Origin: Georhizobium profundi
Lineage (GTDB): Bacteria > Pseudomonadota > Alphaproteobacteria > Rhizobiales > Rhizobiaceae
Direction of reading: 5' to 3'
DNA length: 64,000 bases
Assembly: GCF_003952725.1 (NCBI RefSeq)
Contig: NZ_CP032509.1
Location: forward strand, 1,264,001-1,328,000
Both the position numbers and the translations under genes were made by a program. The notes under the pieces were generated by a model. It saw only the letters and a program-made list of their open reading frames with translations, did not search any database and was not told the DNA's origin. Shown here one piece after another: positions 56,368-64,000 of this stretch (position 1 is the first letter of the stretch; every line of letters starts with the position of its first letter).

Positions 56368-57537
56368 ATGATGAAAATCGCCGTTGCCGGTGCCGGCTAT
56401 GTCGGTCTCTCCAATGCCGTCCTTTTAGCCGCAGCGCACGATGTTGTTGTTTATGATGTCGATGACGATCGAGTTGCCAAGATCAATGCCAAGAAGTCAC
56501 CGATTGCCGATGAAGATATCGAAAGGTTCTTACTCGAACGCGACTTATCGATCTCGGCGACCACGAATGATCAGGCTGCCTTTGAGGGGGCCGACTATGT
56601 GATCGTCGCAACGCCGACGAACTACGATACGCATACCAACCGTTTTGATACGCAGAGCGTCGAAGGTGTGGTCCAGACCGTTCGGTCAATCAATTCGACG
56701 GCGGTCATAGTCATTAAATCGACAGTTCCAGTTGGTTACACGGCTCACCTCAGCGCTAAAACCTCCGACTGTCGGATACTATTTTCCCCAGAATTTCTTC
56801 GCGAGGGGCGCGCGCTTCGGGACAACTTATTCCCCTCACGCATTGTTGTGGGGGGACTGCGTCAGGATGCTGAGGCATTTGCAGACATACTTCGTTCTGC
56901 TTCGAGTAATCCCGATGTATCGATCCTCCTAACTGGATCGTCAGAAGCAGAGTCCATCAAGCTTTTCTCCAATTCCTACCTTGCTATGCGCGTAGCCTTT
57001 TTCAATGAACTCGATACTTATTCGATTACAAATGGGTTGGACACTCAGTCGATCATCGAAGGCGTAGGATTAGACCCGCGCATCGGAAGCCATTACAACA
57101 ACCCGTCGTTTGGATATGGAGGCTACTGCCTGCCAAAAGACACTAAGCAACTCCTAGCAAATTTTGAAAATATTCCGCAGAGCTTAATCCGTGCAGTCGT
57201 CGAGGCGAACGATGTCCGCAAAGACTTTATCGCTGATAGGGTGGCATCAATGTCCCCACGCGTCGTTGGGGTTTTTCGTCTCATCATGAAGAAGGATTCG
57301 GACAATTTTCGCGAGTCGTCGATCCAGGGGATTTTGCAACGGATCCGAGATCGCGGAATCGAGGTCTTAATTTACGAGCCAAATTTGTCTGAAAATCGAT
57401 TCCTGGAGTGCGAAGTGGTCCGAGATGTCAGCGACTTTAAAAACCGGTCAAATATCATCATATCCAACCGCAAATTTGAAGAACTGGAAGATGTGACCCA
57501 TAAAGTATATACCCGCGATATTTTCGGGAAGGATTAA
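56368..57537 (+). CDS. ugd: UDP-glucose/GDP-mannose dehydrogenase family protein (UDP-glucose 6-dehydrogenase)
   Basis: A 389-residue dehydrogenase. The N-terminal NAD motif IAVAGAGYVGLSNAVLL, ATPTNYDTHTNRFDT, STVPVGYT and SPEFLREGRALRDN, and the active-site GYGGYCLPKDTKQL with Cys254 are present. This is the short (about 388-residue) form typical of polysaccharide clusters. It would make UDP-glucuronic acid. ATG 56368 (a second ATG follows at 56371); the ribosome-binding site is weak. Confidence 0.92.
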   Translation: MMKIAVAGAGYVGLSNAVLLAAAHDVVVYDVDDDRVAKINAKKSPIADEDIERFLLERDLSISATTNDQAAFEGADYVIVATPTNYDTHTNRFDTQSVEGVVQTVRSINSTAVIVIKSTVPVGYTAHLSAKTSDCRILFSPEFLREGRALRDNLFPSRIVVGGLRQDAEAFADILRSASSNPDVSILLTGSSEAESIKLFSNSYLAMRVAFFNELDTYSITNGLDTQSIIEGVGLDPRIGSHYNNPSFGYGGYCLPKDTKQLLANFENIPQSLIRAVVEANDVRKDFIADRVASMSPRVVGVFRLIMKKDSDNFRESSIQGILQRIRDRGIEVLIYEPNLSENRFLECEVVRDVSDFKNRSNIIISNRKFEELEDVTHKVYTRDIFGKD

Positions 57538-57843
57538 GGCAGCTAGCCATGATCGTTTTAGAACACGTTTCGAGTGCACCTCGAACGCGATCCTTGCCGG
57601 ATCGAAGGATCATCGCGTCGACTGATACTGGGTGGCTGCGGCGATCGAGGATAGGCGTGCTCGACAGGAGGGAACACTGTTCCTGGATTCGATTTTGCGC
57701 GCCTAACATTTCTGATTCACATTCGGAGAATCCCGTTTCTAAAGTAGGGAGTAACGGAGGGAATGCCGGGATTGGTGTTGAACGGCGTTTATAAGGTCGT
57801 CCCGTAATCCTTTGGTCGCGGCGGGCAACCCAGGCTGCTGATG
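57538..57843. other. Non-coding stretch between ugd and the integrative segment
   Basis: About 305 bp with no convincing gene. Short open frames lack ribosome-binding sites and known motifs. No terminator, repeat or tRNA was seen. Confidence 0.5.
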
Positions 57844-58191
57844 TCAGTCACCCATATCGCTCAGGTGCCGCTTCCGGCGAAACGGAGGCTTGTTTGATTG
57901 ACGGTACCGCTCAACGAGTTCGTCAAGCGCGATCTCGCTTTGGCGCTCGTCGAAGCCCTGAGCTTTGAGCGCTTCAAGAACAGTACACTGCATCCAGTCG
58001 CGGTGTTTCGGCTCAGCTTTCTCTGCCATCCGGATCGACTTCCACAGCCAAACGCGTGCGATGTCGTCGCGATCAGGACGTCGCAAGTCCCGCATCTCAT
58101 CTCGATAGGCCTGTTGCCGCTCACGCTGCTCTCGCCGCCGGATGGCTGCTTGGCGCGTTTCTGTTGTGCGCTTCTTGGAACGGCTGGTCAT
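57844..58191 (-). CDS. Small charged hypothetical protein
   Basis: A 115-residue, very Arg/Glu-rich protein (MTSRSKKRTTETRQAAIRRR, then REQRERQQAYRDEMRDLRRP). The C-terminal half (DWMQCTVLEALKAQGFDERQ, SEIALDELVERYRQ) is helical. No catalytic motif is recognisable. AAGGGA about 9 bases before the ATG at 58191 supports the start. The basic composition and the neighbourhood fit an accessory nucleic-acid-binding or structural protein; this is a guess. Confidence 0.55.
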   Translation of the reverse strand: MTSRSKKRTTETRQAAIRRREQRERQQAYRDEMRDLRRPDRDDIARVWLWKSIRMAEKAEPKHRDWMQCTVLEALKAQGFDERQSEIALDELVERYRQSNKPPFRRKRHLSDMGD

Positions 58192-58472
58192 GAGCAGCAT
58201 CCCTTCGGTCCAATGTTGACACGGCGGCGCATGCGCGGCCGGTGGCGTGACGTTCTGGACGTTGGGTGAGTTTGGCAGGCGTCGAGGCGGGTGATGGTCG
58301 TTGGCTTTGGTCGATGGGTCATGGAGAATGCTCTGGAGCAAGATGCCCCTTTATAAGGGTGCGTCGCCAAGCCTGTCGGCGCAATCCATCGCATTGGAAT
58401 TCGTGCAGATGCGGACAGCGCACTTAGCCCATGCTGCCCAGGGTCGGCTCATCCCGTCACCAGCCACACGTG

Positions 58473-58497
58473 CAAACGCCGTTCAGCGGGTGAATCG
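58473..58497 (+). repeat. CAAACGCCGTT / TGAATCG repeat, copy A
   Basis: CAAACGCCGTT at 58473-58483 followed by TGAATCG at 58491-58497, same order and nearly the same spacing as copies B and C. Similarity does not extend clearly upstream. Confidence 0.5.
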
Positions 58498-58701
58498 CTT
58501 TCGTTAACGTCTGAATCTAAAACATCGAAATCGGATTGAATTACTTCAAATCGACCCGAAGTGTTTGAATGTTCGCACACATCGGGATGCCTTCAGGCGA
58601 GGCCTCATGAGAAAGCGGCTTTTTTCTTCGAATATAGGCCGCGAGCGATTCCAACCGGCCAAATTGCGCACATTTAGGGATGCATGCCGGTCGACCATCC
58701 G

Positions 58702-58784
58702 GCCGTGACGTCAACACTGATGCCGATAGCGAGAATGGGTGTCATATCCCCTAACGGCGTTTGTCGATGAATCGCAAATGTCAC
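58702..58784 (+). repeat. CAAACGCCGTT / TGAATCG repeat, copy C
   Basis: AACGGCGTTTG at 58753-58763 (complement of the motif) followed by TGAATCG at 58768-58774. It aligns with copy B over about 80 bp: both begin with GCCGT, then GTCAACA, and have AACG 51 bases after that GCCGT start. Confidence 0.5.
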
Positions 58785-59228
58785 GACGTGAATCAGCATT
58801 GTCGACGGCCACCGGGGGGCTGCGGTCGGTAGAGTGCCAACGGCTCTCTGCCCCGATTGCGTCGGCTGGAAGAACGCTTGGAAAAGGACCGTCGAAAGCA
58901 TGGGGCGAAGCACGTCCCTGCGGATCCGAGCGGACTTGGGCGGTCTTCTCGGGACAGCTTTACGCTCAAGAGCAGTGCCGACCCAAGATCAAACGCCGTT
59001 GCTGCGTGACTCGCGTTTATCGCATTCAGAATCGCGAAAATCGATCTATGGATCGCCGAAGCAAGCATTGAAGCCATGTGCGGAGACATCATCTCAATTG
59101 AATCTGCCCAGCACGCAAATCGAAATGTCTTCATCCGCCAAGCCCTGGGGGCGTGGCCCTTACGTGGGAAGGGGCATGGCGCAGGGAGTCGACGTACCGG
59201 ATGCAGGTCGTCCCGTGGTTTCAATTGT

Positions 59229-59311
59229 GCCGTCATGTCAACATCGCGCATCTTGGCCGACCACCGCGCATGGCCTGCAAACGCCGTTTGCCGGTGAATC
59301 GGAAATCTCAA
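59229..59311 (+). repeat. CAAACGCCGTT / TGAATCG repeat, copy B with a perfect palindrome
   Basis: GCAAACGCCGTTTGC at 59277-59291 is a perfect palindrome around a central C; TGAATCG follows at 59295-59301. It aligns with copy C over about 80 bp. It lies about 77 bp beyond the 3' end of the protease gene. Confidence 0.55.
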
Positions 59312-59387
59312 GCTGCTTGATGGATGGGCGAGGGGACTGCATTCGGGAAGTGATCTCCATCCGTTCGTGCTGCCCCTCGCTATTTAA

Positions 59388-61379
59388 TCATGCGACGTTT
59401 TTCGTCTGCGCTGCACCACAACGTTTCGCTGATGTCCGCTGCCTCTCCATGAGGCTCTTCACCTGATGCCCAGGCATCGATCCATTTCGCACCAAATGCT
59501 TTGCGATAGCCTCGACCGCCTGCCGATCAGCCGAAACAATGTCCTTTGCTGTCTTCAGGCAGGATTTGAGGATGGCATCTACCCGCCCTTTGAGTTTGAG
59601 GTCGGATCGACGTAACCGATCGAGAGAATAAGCGTCTTGCGCGTCGTGGTAGACTAAAGACGAGCCAAACCCCATTGAGGTTTCCATGATTGTGGCGAGG
59701 TCAGTTGCCCGCTGCAGGTCGCTGCCGGGCACGGCACCCGCGCCATCTGCATGTTCGCCGTAAAACACGGTCTCCGCTGCGATGCCTGCCATCAGGATGG
59801 TGACTTCTTCTAGATAGCTTGCACGCGATCGCCGCTTCAGCGGCTGCTGCTGAATCGTAACGTGGCCGCCTAGCCCAGCATGATCGCGCCGGATGGTGCG
59901 GTTGATCTCGATCATCTCGACACCGCGCCCGAGTGCAGATGCTACGACCGCATGGCCAGCTTCATGGATTGCCATGACGTCAACGAGGTCGTCGGGCACC
60001 GCGATCTCTTGCGGAAGTTCGGCCATGAAGTCGTCGAGGGTGACGGCCCGACGTTCCTTGCGCGCACGCCGCCTCGCTCGGCGACAGAGCGCTTCGAGGT
60101 CAGCACCCGACCAGCCATCGGTCACCGACGCGATCTTCTCGACCACGTCATCGGCCAGCGCATCTGTCTGATGGACACGCAGGATGGCTCGCCGTGCTTC
60201 TTCGTCAGGAAGTGGAATGTCGATCTGACGATCAAGCCGTCCTGGGCGCAGTAGAGCCGGGTCGATCCCGTCGCTGTCGTTACAGGCACCGACGATGACG
60301 ACACCTTCACGGTCGTCGAGCCCGTCGATGCACTCCAACAAACCGTTGACGACCTGAATCGAATAACTGGCGTGATGATCGCTAAACCGCGCTCGATCTC
60401 CGATCGAGTCGAACTCGTCGATGAACAGAATGCTCGGTGCATGTTTGCGGGCCTCCGCAAAATCCTTGCGCATGGCCTTGAGGAGATCACCGAGATGACC
60501 GGTCGCTTGCCATCGTGCAACAGACGCAGCGACGAGATGAGCGTCGCAACTCCGCGCCAGTGCCGCAGCGAAGGTCGTCTTGCCTGTCCCGGGCGGTCCG
60601 CACAGAAGAACACCGCGATCGACATCGGCCCAAGCGAGCGCTCCGGCTTTCCATGCAGCCAGGTCTGACGCGAGGTCGAGGCCCCAGCTCTTAGCGGCAC
60701 CGTAACCGGCGAGTTCCTGGAGCGTCATCAAGCGCGGCTGCCGCGATGATGCGTCGGGCTGCTTTGACCGGCTCTCTTTCGCATCGTCCTCCGCGATGGC
60801 TGCTTCGACTTCATTGATGATCTCGCTGACTGATCGCCGCCGTCCCGTTGCAAGCGCCACGAGATCGATCGGCAGGCGCGCAATACGGTCGATCTCCCCG
60901 TTTGTGGCGGCCAGGCCGAGACAGACTTTCAGCGCTGCCCGCCAGTGCGCAGGTGTCGGAGGCTGCATCTGCAGCACAGCATCGAAACCCAAACGACACC
61001 TATGGGGGATGAAATCTAGGCTATGCGTTAGGAGCAGATACCTTGGCATCTCCATCAGCCGGACGGGCAGATCCTCCAACCACAATGGCGATGTCTCTGC
61101 ATCCACTGGGTCGACGTCATACTCGAATAAATCCTGGAGATCGGGCTTACACTTAGACAAAGCGCGCCTTGCAGCGCTGACCATTGTCTTGGGCTCAAAA
61201 CTCGGCGGCACGAGCAGGATGAACCGTCCCGGTTGCCCGGAGCGGAATTCGCGCTCGTTCCGGAGAGCGCGGACGATGATCGCCCGGCGCAGGAAACGCG
61301 CGAGACTCATGAAGCTTTTGTGCTCCTGTCGTTGTGACTGATCGGTGATGTGTCGAGGAAACGTCGCGTAAGCTTTCAT
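59388..61379 (-). CDS. Soluble FtsH-like AAA+ ATPase with an M41 zinc-metalloprotease domain
   Basis: A 663-residue protein in three parts. Residues 1 to about 225 are a unique N-terminal domain without membrane helices. Residues about 225-460 are an AAA+ ATPase: Walker A GPPGTGKTT (Lys267), Walker B ILFIDEFDSIGD, and the second region of homology with LLRPGRLDRQ (arginine fingers). Residues about 465-640 are an M41 peptidase with HEAGH (His472, Glu473, His476) and the third zinc ligand Asp554 in GSDLQRATDL. True FtsH is membrane-anchored and has an aromatic pore loop; here that loop region reads ATGHLGD. ATG 61379 overlaps the previous gene by 4 bp. It is probably a regulated protease of an accessory system. 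Confidence 0.88.
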   Translation of the reverse strand: MKAYATFPRHITDQSQRQEHKSFMSLARFLRRAIIVRALRNEREFRSGQPGRFILLVPPSFEPKTMVSAARRALSKCKPDLQDLFEYDVDPVDAETSPLWLEDLPVRLMEMPRYLLLTHSLDFIPHRCRLGFDAVLQMQPPTPAHWRAALKVCLGLAATNGEIDRIARLPIDLVALATGRRRSVSEIINEVEAAIAEDDAKESRSKQPDASSRQPRLMTLQELAGYGAAKSWGLDLASDLAAWKAGALAWADVDRGVLLCGPPGTGKTTFAAALARSCDAHLVAASVARWQATGHLGDLLKAMRKDFAEARKHAPSILFIDEFDSIGDRARFSDHHASYSIQVVNGLLECIDGLDDREGVVIVGACNDSDGIDPALLRPGRLDRQIDIPLPDEEARRAILRVHQTDALADDVVEKIASVTDGWSGADLEALCRRARRRARKERRAVTLDDFMAELPQEIAVPDDLVDVMAIHEAGHAVVASALGRGVEMIEINRTIRRDHAGLGGHVTIQQQPLKRRSRASYLEEVTILMAGIAAETVFYGEHADGAGAVPGSDLQRATDLATIMETSMGFGSSLVYHDAQDAYSLDRLRRSDLKLKGRVDAILKSCLKTAKDIVSADRQAVEAIAKHLVRNGSMPGHQVKSLMERQRTSAKRCGAAQTKNVA

Positions 61380-61804
61380 GCGGCACCCCCGATCGCGTTG
61401 TTGGTGTTTGGCTGGAGCCGGACGCGTCCGTCTGGATCGGTGATGTACAGAAGCACCCGACTGTGGATGTGCTTGAGAACAAGAAGGGCGGCGTGATCCC
61501 CGGCGAGCCCGTGCCATCCGAGCTGCGCCAGGATGACGTTCGGAACAGAGCCTGGGCGGAAATTGCCCATCCGTGCAAAGTTCATTGCAAGCCCGATGAG
61601 CACTGCGGCATCCGGCAAATCAGAAACGAGGCGCGCCTTGCCGGATGCGGGCCGTGCTTGCTCGATGACTTGATCGCCAGCTCCACATGGCTGTTGAGAG
61701 CGAGCGATTGACGGATCGGATGTCGGACGGACGCGACGGGAAAGACGTTTCTCGGACGCCGCTTCGAGGGTGGGATTGACGGGGAATTTGATTGGCTTTT
61801 GCAT
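61376..61804 (-). CDS. Unknown protein coupled to the AAA+ protease
   Basis: A 142-residue protein. The N-terminal ~55 residues are Pro/Arg/Ser-rich and likely disordered; the C-terminal part (LPDAAVLIGLAMNFARMGNF, VILAQLGWHGLAGDHAALLV, LKHIHSRVLLYITDPDGRVR) looks like a small alpha/beta fold. No known domain. CGGAG lies upstream of the ATG at 61804. Its stop shares the ATGA with the protease start, so the two are made together; it may be an adaptor, substrate or antitoxin-like partner (inference). Confidence 0.6.
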   Translation of the reverse strand: MQKPIKFPVNPTLEAASEKRLSRRVRPTSDPSIARSQQPCGAGDQVIEQARPASGKARLVSDLPDAAVLIGLAMNFARMGNFRPGSVPNVILAQLGWHGLAGDHAALLVLKHIHSRVLLYITDPDGRVRLQPNTNNAIGGAA

Positions 61805-61881
61805 GACACAGCTCCGCTGCTGCCGCTGCTCTCTCTGGGCGCGGCGCAGTTCAAAAGATGATGAGGGATGAGTAGCGGAGG

Positions 61882-61900
61882 GCAGGGGCCGAGCCCCTGC
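61882..61900 (-). promoter_or_regulatory. GC-rich hairpin between the nuclease-like gene and the coupled pair
   Basis: GCAGGGGC (61882-61889) pairs perfectly with GCCCCTGC (61893-61900) with a 3-base loop, 3 bp after the stop of the nuclease-like gene. It has no T-run, so it may tune rather than stop transcription into the 142-residue gene and the protease. Confidence 0.55.
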
Positions 61901-61903
61901 GCC

Positions 61904-62863
61904 TCAGGCGCTGACGCTGACTGGGTGCAGTCGCGCGAGACCGACCGGCGCTATGGGTGCAGCCCGGCGGTGTGGTGGTATTCGCTTCGTGCCGTTACCG
62001 AGATCGTCTTCGTCATCAACATCGGTCGATGCAGCGTCGCCAGATGACGGATCGGAACCGATCGTCGTTGCGAACCGCGACAGACTGAAAATGCCGACAG
62101 CGATTTCCCGCAAAAGCGCGTCGACTGCTGCCCGATAGACAACCCGGCATTGCTGCAGATCAGCCGCGAGGCCCGGCATACCGAGCAACGCGTCTAGATG
62201 ACAGAGACCGAAAATGCCGTCTCCGTACGAAGCACGGCTGTCGGCCAGATCGAGGATCGCGATCTCGGTGCGCGTCACCATAGTTCGCTGATGCTCGGTG
62301 TATAGGATCTGCGGAGCAACCAAAGCAGCGGCCAACATGCGGGTCTTCAGCTGGTTGAGTTGGCGGTTGCCGGAATAAGACGAGAGAGACCGTTTGACGT
62401 CGACAATGATCGCGCGGCTGGTCGCTCTCTCAATGACGATGAGGTCGGGACGATAATGACGCGTCGCCCGTCGATCCGGATCAACTGCCAAGCTCGAAAG
62501 TCGCGACCACTCATTCAACGCAAGCATGCGCTCGGCGTCTTCGAGCACGGGCAGATCGATGCCGCTATCGAGAACCCGGAATCGGGGTTCGGATGAGACC
62601 TTTTCCCGTAGCAGCTGTTCCAGCATGCGCCCCTCGGCCGCGGCTACCTGCGCAGCAAGGGCAATGAGGCCAGCGGACTGCCAGTGCGCATCGACGCTTG
62701 CGGAGTGGCAGGATCGAAGCTGCCGAATGGCATCGTCGACGACCCGCCGATGCTGTAGGTCGACTGCATGCGACGACGCGGTCGATGATGGTGTTGAAAA
62801 GGAAGCTTGGTTTGCGGACGCAGCAAGGCGCACGGCATTGGAAGATGACATGATAGATTCCAT
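61904..62863 (-). CDS. Unknown protein with a PD-(D/E)xK nuclease-like signature
   Basis: A 319-residue protein of unknown family. Around residues 139-158, RPDLIVIE is followed 14 residues later by IIVDVKRS: Asp140, Asp155 and Lys157 form the PD...DxK triad of the restriction-endonuclease-like fold, with predicted strands on either side. The N-terminal third is helical; the C-terminal ~60 residues are acidic then Pro/Arg-rich (DPSSGDAASTDVDDEDD) and likely flexible. ATG 62863 (or 62851, behind AGGATGGA). It lies 99 bp upstream of the 142-residue gene on the same strand and likely shares its transcript. A catalytic role in DNA cleavage is inference from the motif. Confidence 0.62.
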   Translation of the reverse strand: MESIMSSSNAVRLAASANQASFSTPSSTASSHAVDLQHRRVVDDAIRQLRSCHSASVDAHWQSAGLIALAAQVAAAEGRMLEQLLREKVSSEPRFRVLDSGIDLPVLEDAERMLALNEWSRLSSLAVDPDRRATRHYRPDLIVIERATSRAIIVDVKRSLSSYSGNRQLNQLKTRMLAAALVAPQILYTEHQRTMVTRTEIAILDLADSRASYGDGIFGLCHLDALLGMPGLAADLQQCRVVYRAAVDALLREIAVGIFSLSRFATTIGSDPSSGDAASTDVDDEDDLGNGTKRIPPHRRAAPIAPVGLARLHPVSVSA

Positions 62864-63348
62864 CCTGGAACTGGCGCATCAGACGCGGAGGCGAGCGCAG
62901 ATCAGGCGGCATCGAACCGGCGCAAAGGGAAGCGCTGGAAAAGATGACGCGACTGTTCAGCAGCTTGGGCGACTGGATGCGGAAGATTGAACTGAGGTGA
63001 GAAAGCCGTGGCGGCCGGGTCTACAGCGGACGACTGGCTATGCCGGGGTCGCGCAAGTCTGGGTGACACGATGGCGCTATTGGCGAAACGACGCGGTTGT
63101 GGGTGCTCGTTCTCAGTTCTAGGCAGGATGGGGGAATCTGGATATCTGTGTGCATAGCCTGGTGAACCTTTCAGGAGGTTTGGCGGGTCAGGCCTTCGGC
63201 AGTGTTGGTAGCACTGGCGGAGGCCGTCTCTCACGATGTGAGAAGATCTAGAATATGCGGTAGATCTGATAATTCAATTGGATAATGCCTCTCGGGCTAT
63301 CCTTCCGTATCTAATGGTTAATGGCGTGCAGATCTGCATTCTTGCAGA
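62864..63348. other. Non-coding stretch between nuclease-like gene and integrase
   Basis: About 485 bp without a convincing gene; it probably carries the promoter of the nuclease-like operon. No tRNA and no repeat of the tRNA-His 3' end was found here. The 110-codon minus-strand frame at 62902-63234 has no recognisable content. Confidence 0.5.
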
Positions 63349-63350
63349 TC
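63331..63350 (-). terminator. Inverted repeat at the end of the integrase gene
   Basis: GATCTGCA (63331-63338) pairs with TGCAGATC (63343-63350) around a 4-base loop and touches the integrase stop codon. No T-run, so terminator activity is uncertain; it could also be a recombination-related site. Confidence 0.45.
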
Positions 63351-64000
63351 ATGCTGCTTCTCGCTGATCCATCTGCTTAGCCTTTTCTTCCTCATACGCA
63401 TCAAGGATGCTGTCGGTCCAGGCGGTCATCGCCGTCGACTTGAGGTTGATGTGCTGCGCGCCGCCGTAGGCCATCAATGTGATGCGCGCGGCGCGCTGTC
63501 GCCGAAACTCCTCCCGCTGCAGCATCGTCATCCGCTCGTCGTCGAGGCTTTGCGACAGTTTAATCTCGTGCGCCATGATGGCGGATGCGCCGCCAGGCAT
63601 TCCCAGCTCATCCATTCGCTGGAGCAGGGTGCGGCGGATGTCGTGGGGCGACCACCATAGAATGCCTCTCTCGCTGAAGAGGTCGACCCGGGTCTTCTTG
63701 CGCGTCGGTGCGTCGTCGGTGCCTTGTTTCTTCGTGCGCTTTTGGTCCCTCATCGCCATGCGCTTCATCACGTTGTTGATGACTGATTTATGGGTGGGCT
63801 TGTCGGGGTTCGTTGAACTCGGGAAGGCCCAGTCGCTTCGGCCGACATATTTGCATTTCGCCAAGTGCTCCTGGATTTTGGCCGAGGCGCGCGGTGGTAT
63901 CGGCAACACATGCGTCTGCCTGTTTTTCATGACGGACCCGTCCCAGGCCGCGAGCATCCAACCCTCGCGACCAGGCATCGTGTCCGCGTTGAAGTCATAT
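63349..64000 (-). CDS. Tyrosine recombinase/integrase, 5' part outside the window
   Basis: The C-terminal 217 codons of a tyrosine integrase. The catalytic residues are visible: a Lys in MKNRQTHVLPIPP, the box WWSPHDIRRTLLQRMDELGM (His-x-x-Arg), IMAHE as the second His box and a likely nucleophile Tyr in LMAYGGAQHINLK. The order and spacing are those of integrases of genomic islands and phages. The frame is open through the right edge, so the N-terminal DNA-binding part is missing. It faces leftwards; the matching attachment site is not evident in this window. Confidence 0.87.
   Translation of the reverse strand, partial: YDFNADTMPGREGWMLAAWDGSVMKNRQTHVLPIPPRASAKIQEHLAKCKYVGRSDWAFPSSTNPDKPTHKSVINNVMKRMAMRDQKRTKKQGTDDAPTRKKTRVDLFSERGILWWSPHDIRRTLLQRMDELGMPGGASAIMAHEIKLSQSLDDERMTMLQREEFRRQRAARITLMAYGGAQHINLKSTAMTAWTDSILDAYEEEKAKQMDQREAA

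Larger units (their letters stand above)
58192..59387. other. 1.2-kb non-coding region with three related repeats
   Basis: No frame in this region has a good start and a recognisable product; a minus-strand frame of 172 codons at 58793-59311 is Arg/Pro/Ser-rich and looks like noise. The stretch does contain three copies of a CAAACGCCGTT...TGAATCG unit (next entries), suggesting a control region or the remains of duplicated sequence. Confidence 0.6.

Noticed and set aside
58793..59311. 172-codon minus-strand frame in the 1.2-kb region
   Set aside because: No ribosome-binding site, Arg/Pro/Ser-rich sequence with no motif; only its start overlaps the repeat copy B.
61463..61711. 82-codon plus-strand frame opposite the 142-residue gene
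   Set aside because: Antisense to a coupled gene with a good start; no motif.

Overview
The window looks like chromosomal DNA of a high-GC alphaproteobacterium of the Rhizobiales, most like Rhizobiaceae. The basis is the aglR-aglEFGAK alpha-glucoside operon next to zwf-pgl-edd, an MCP ending in a GWTEF tail, isocitrate lyase divergent from a short-chain-fatty-acid-type regulator, a phasin, a PdhS/DivJ/CbrA-type cell-cycle kinase and a tRNA-His without the usual G-1:C73 pair. Genus cannot be fixed from sequence reading alone.

Layout. 1-7716: alpha-glucoside regulator, ABC transporter and alpha-glucosidase. Glucosides are imported, hydrolysed and the glucose is oxidised by the Entner-Doudoroff enzymes on the other strand (zwf, pgl, edd; 7806-11865); eda is not in the window. 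11954-14815: gamma-glutamylputrescine oxidase-like and glutamine-synthetase-like genes (putrescine use), matching the polyamine-type ABC importer at 23640-27669. 14993-20173: small membrane peptide, periplasmic sensor-like protein plus MCP, then a PAP2/DUF1206/DUF4112 membrane cluster. 20198-23463: aceA and its divergent XRE-type regulator with a striking TGTAAA repeat array between them. 27718-31707: AsmA-like protein and acetoacetyl-CoA synthetase. 31708-32000: intergenic region ending in a strong terminator, a possible small RNA. 32018-36262: large PAS histidine kinase behind a perfect TTAA-N7-TTAA (CtrA-type) box, and a phasin gene behind two TGC-N3-GCA sites.

36387 onwards is accessory. 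tRNA-His is followed by short copies of its own 3' end (integration scars) and a decayed IS3-family element. Then comes a surface-polysaccharide region (38344-57537): a Tat-exported beta-helix-like protein, a nonulosonic-acid module (IMPase-like phosphatase, a fused glycosyltransferase-like/NeuB protein, a NeuA-like cytidylyltransferase), a 1306-residue multidomain glycosyltransferase, a frameshifted sulfotransferase, an ABC-2 export permease, a GT4/RgpF glycosyltransferase, a sugar-nucleotide epimerase, rfbB-rfbC-rfbA without rfbD, and a UDP-glucose dehydrogenase.

57844-64000 is a mobile-element-like segment. It holds a small charged hypothetical protein, a 1.2-kb non-coding stretch with three related repeats, and a compact three-gene unit on the minus strand: a protein with a PD-(D/E)xK nuclease-like signature, a small unknown protein, and a soluble FtsH-like AAA+ / M41 zinc-metalloprotease coupled to it by a 4-bp overlap. 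A truncated tyrosine integrase lies at the right edge. This nuclease-like/protease unit is the best candidate here for an undescribed system; the GT-NeuB fusion is the second.
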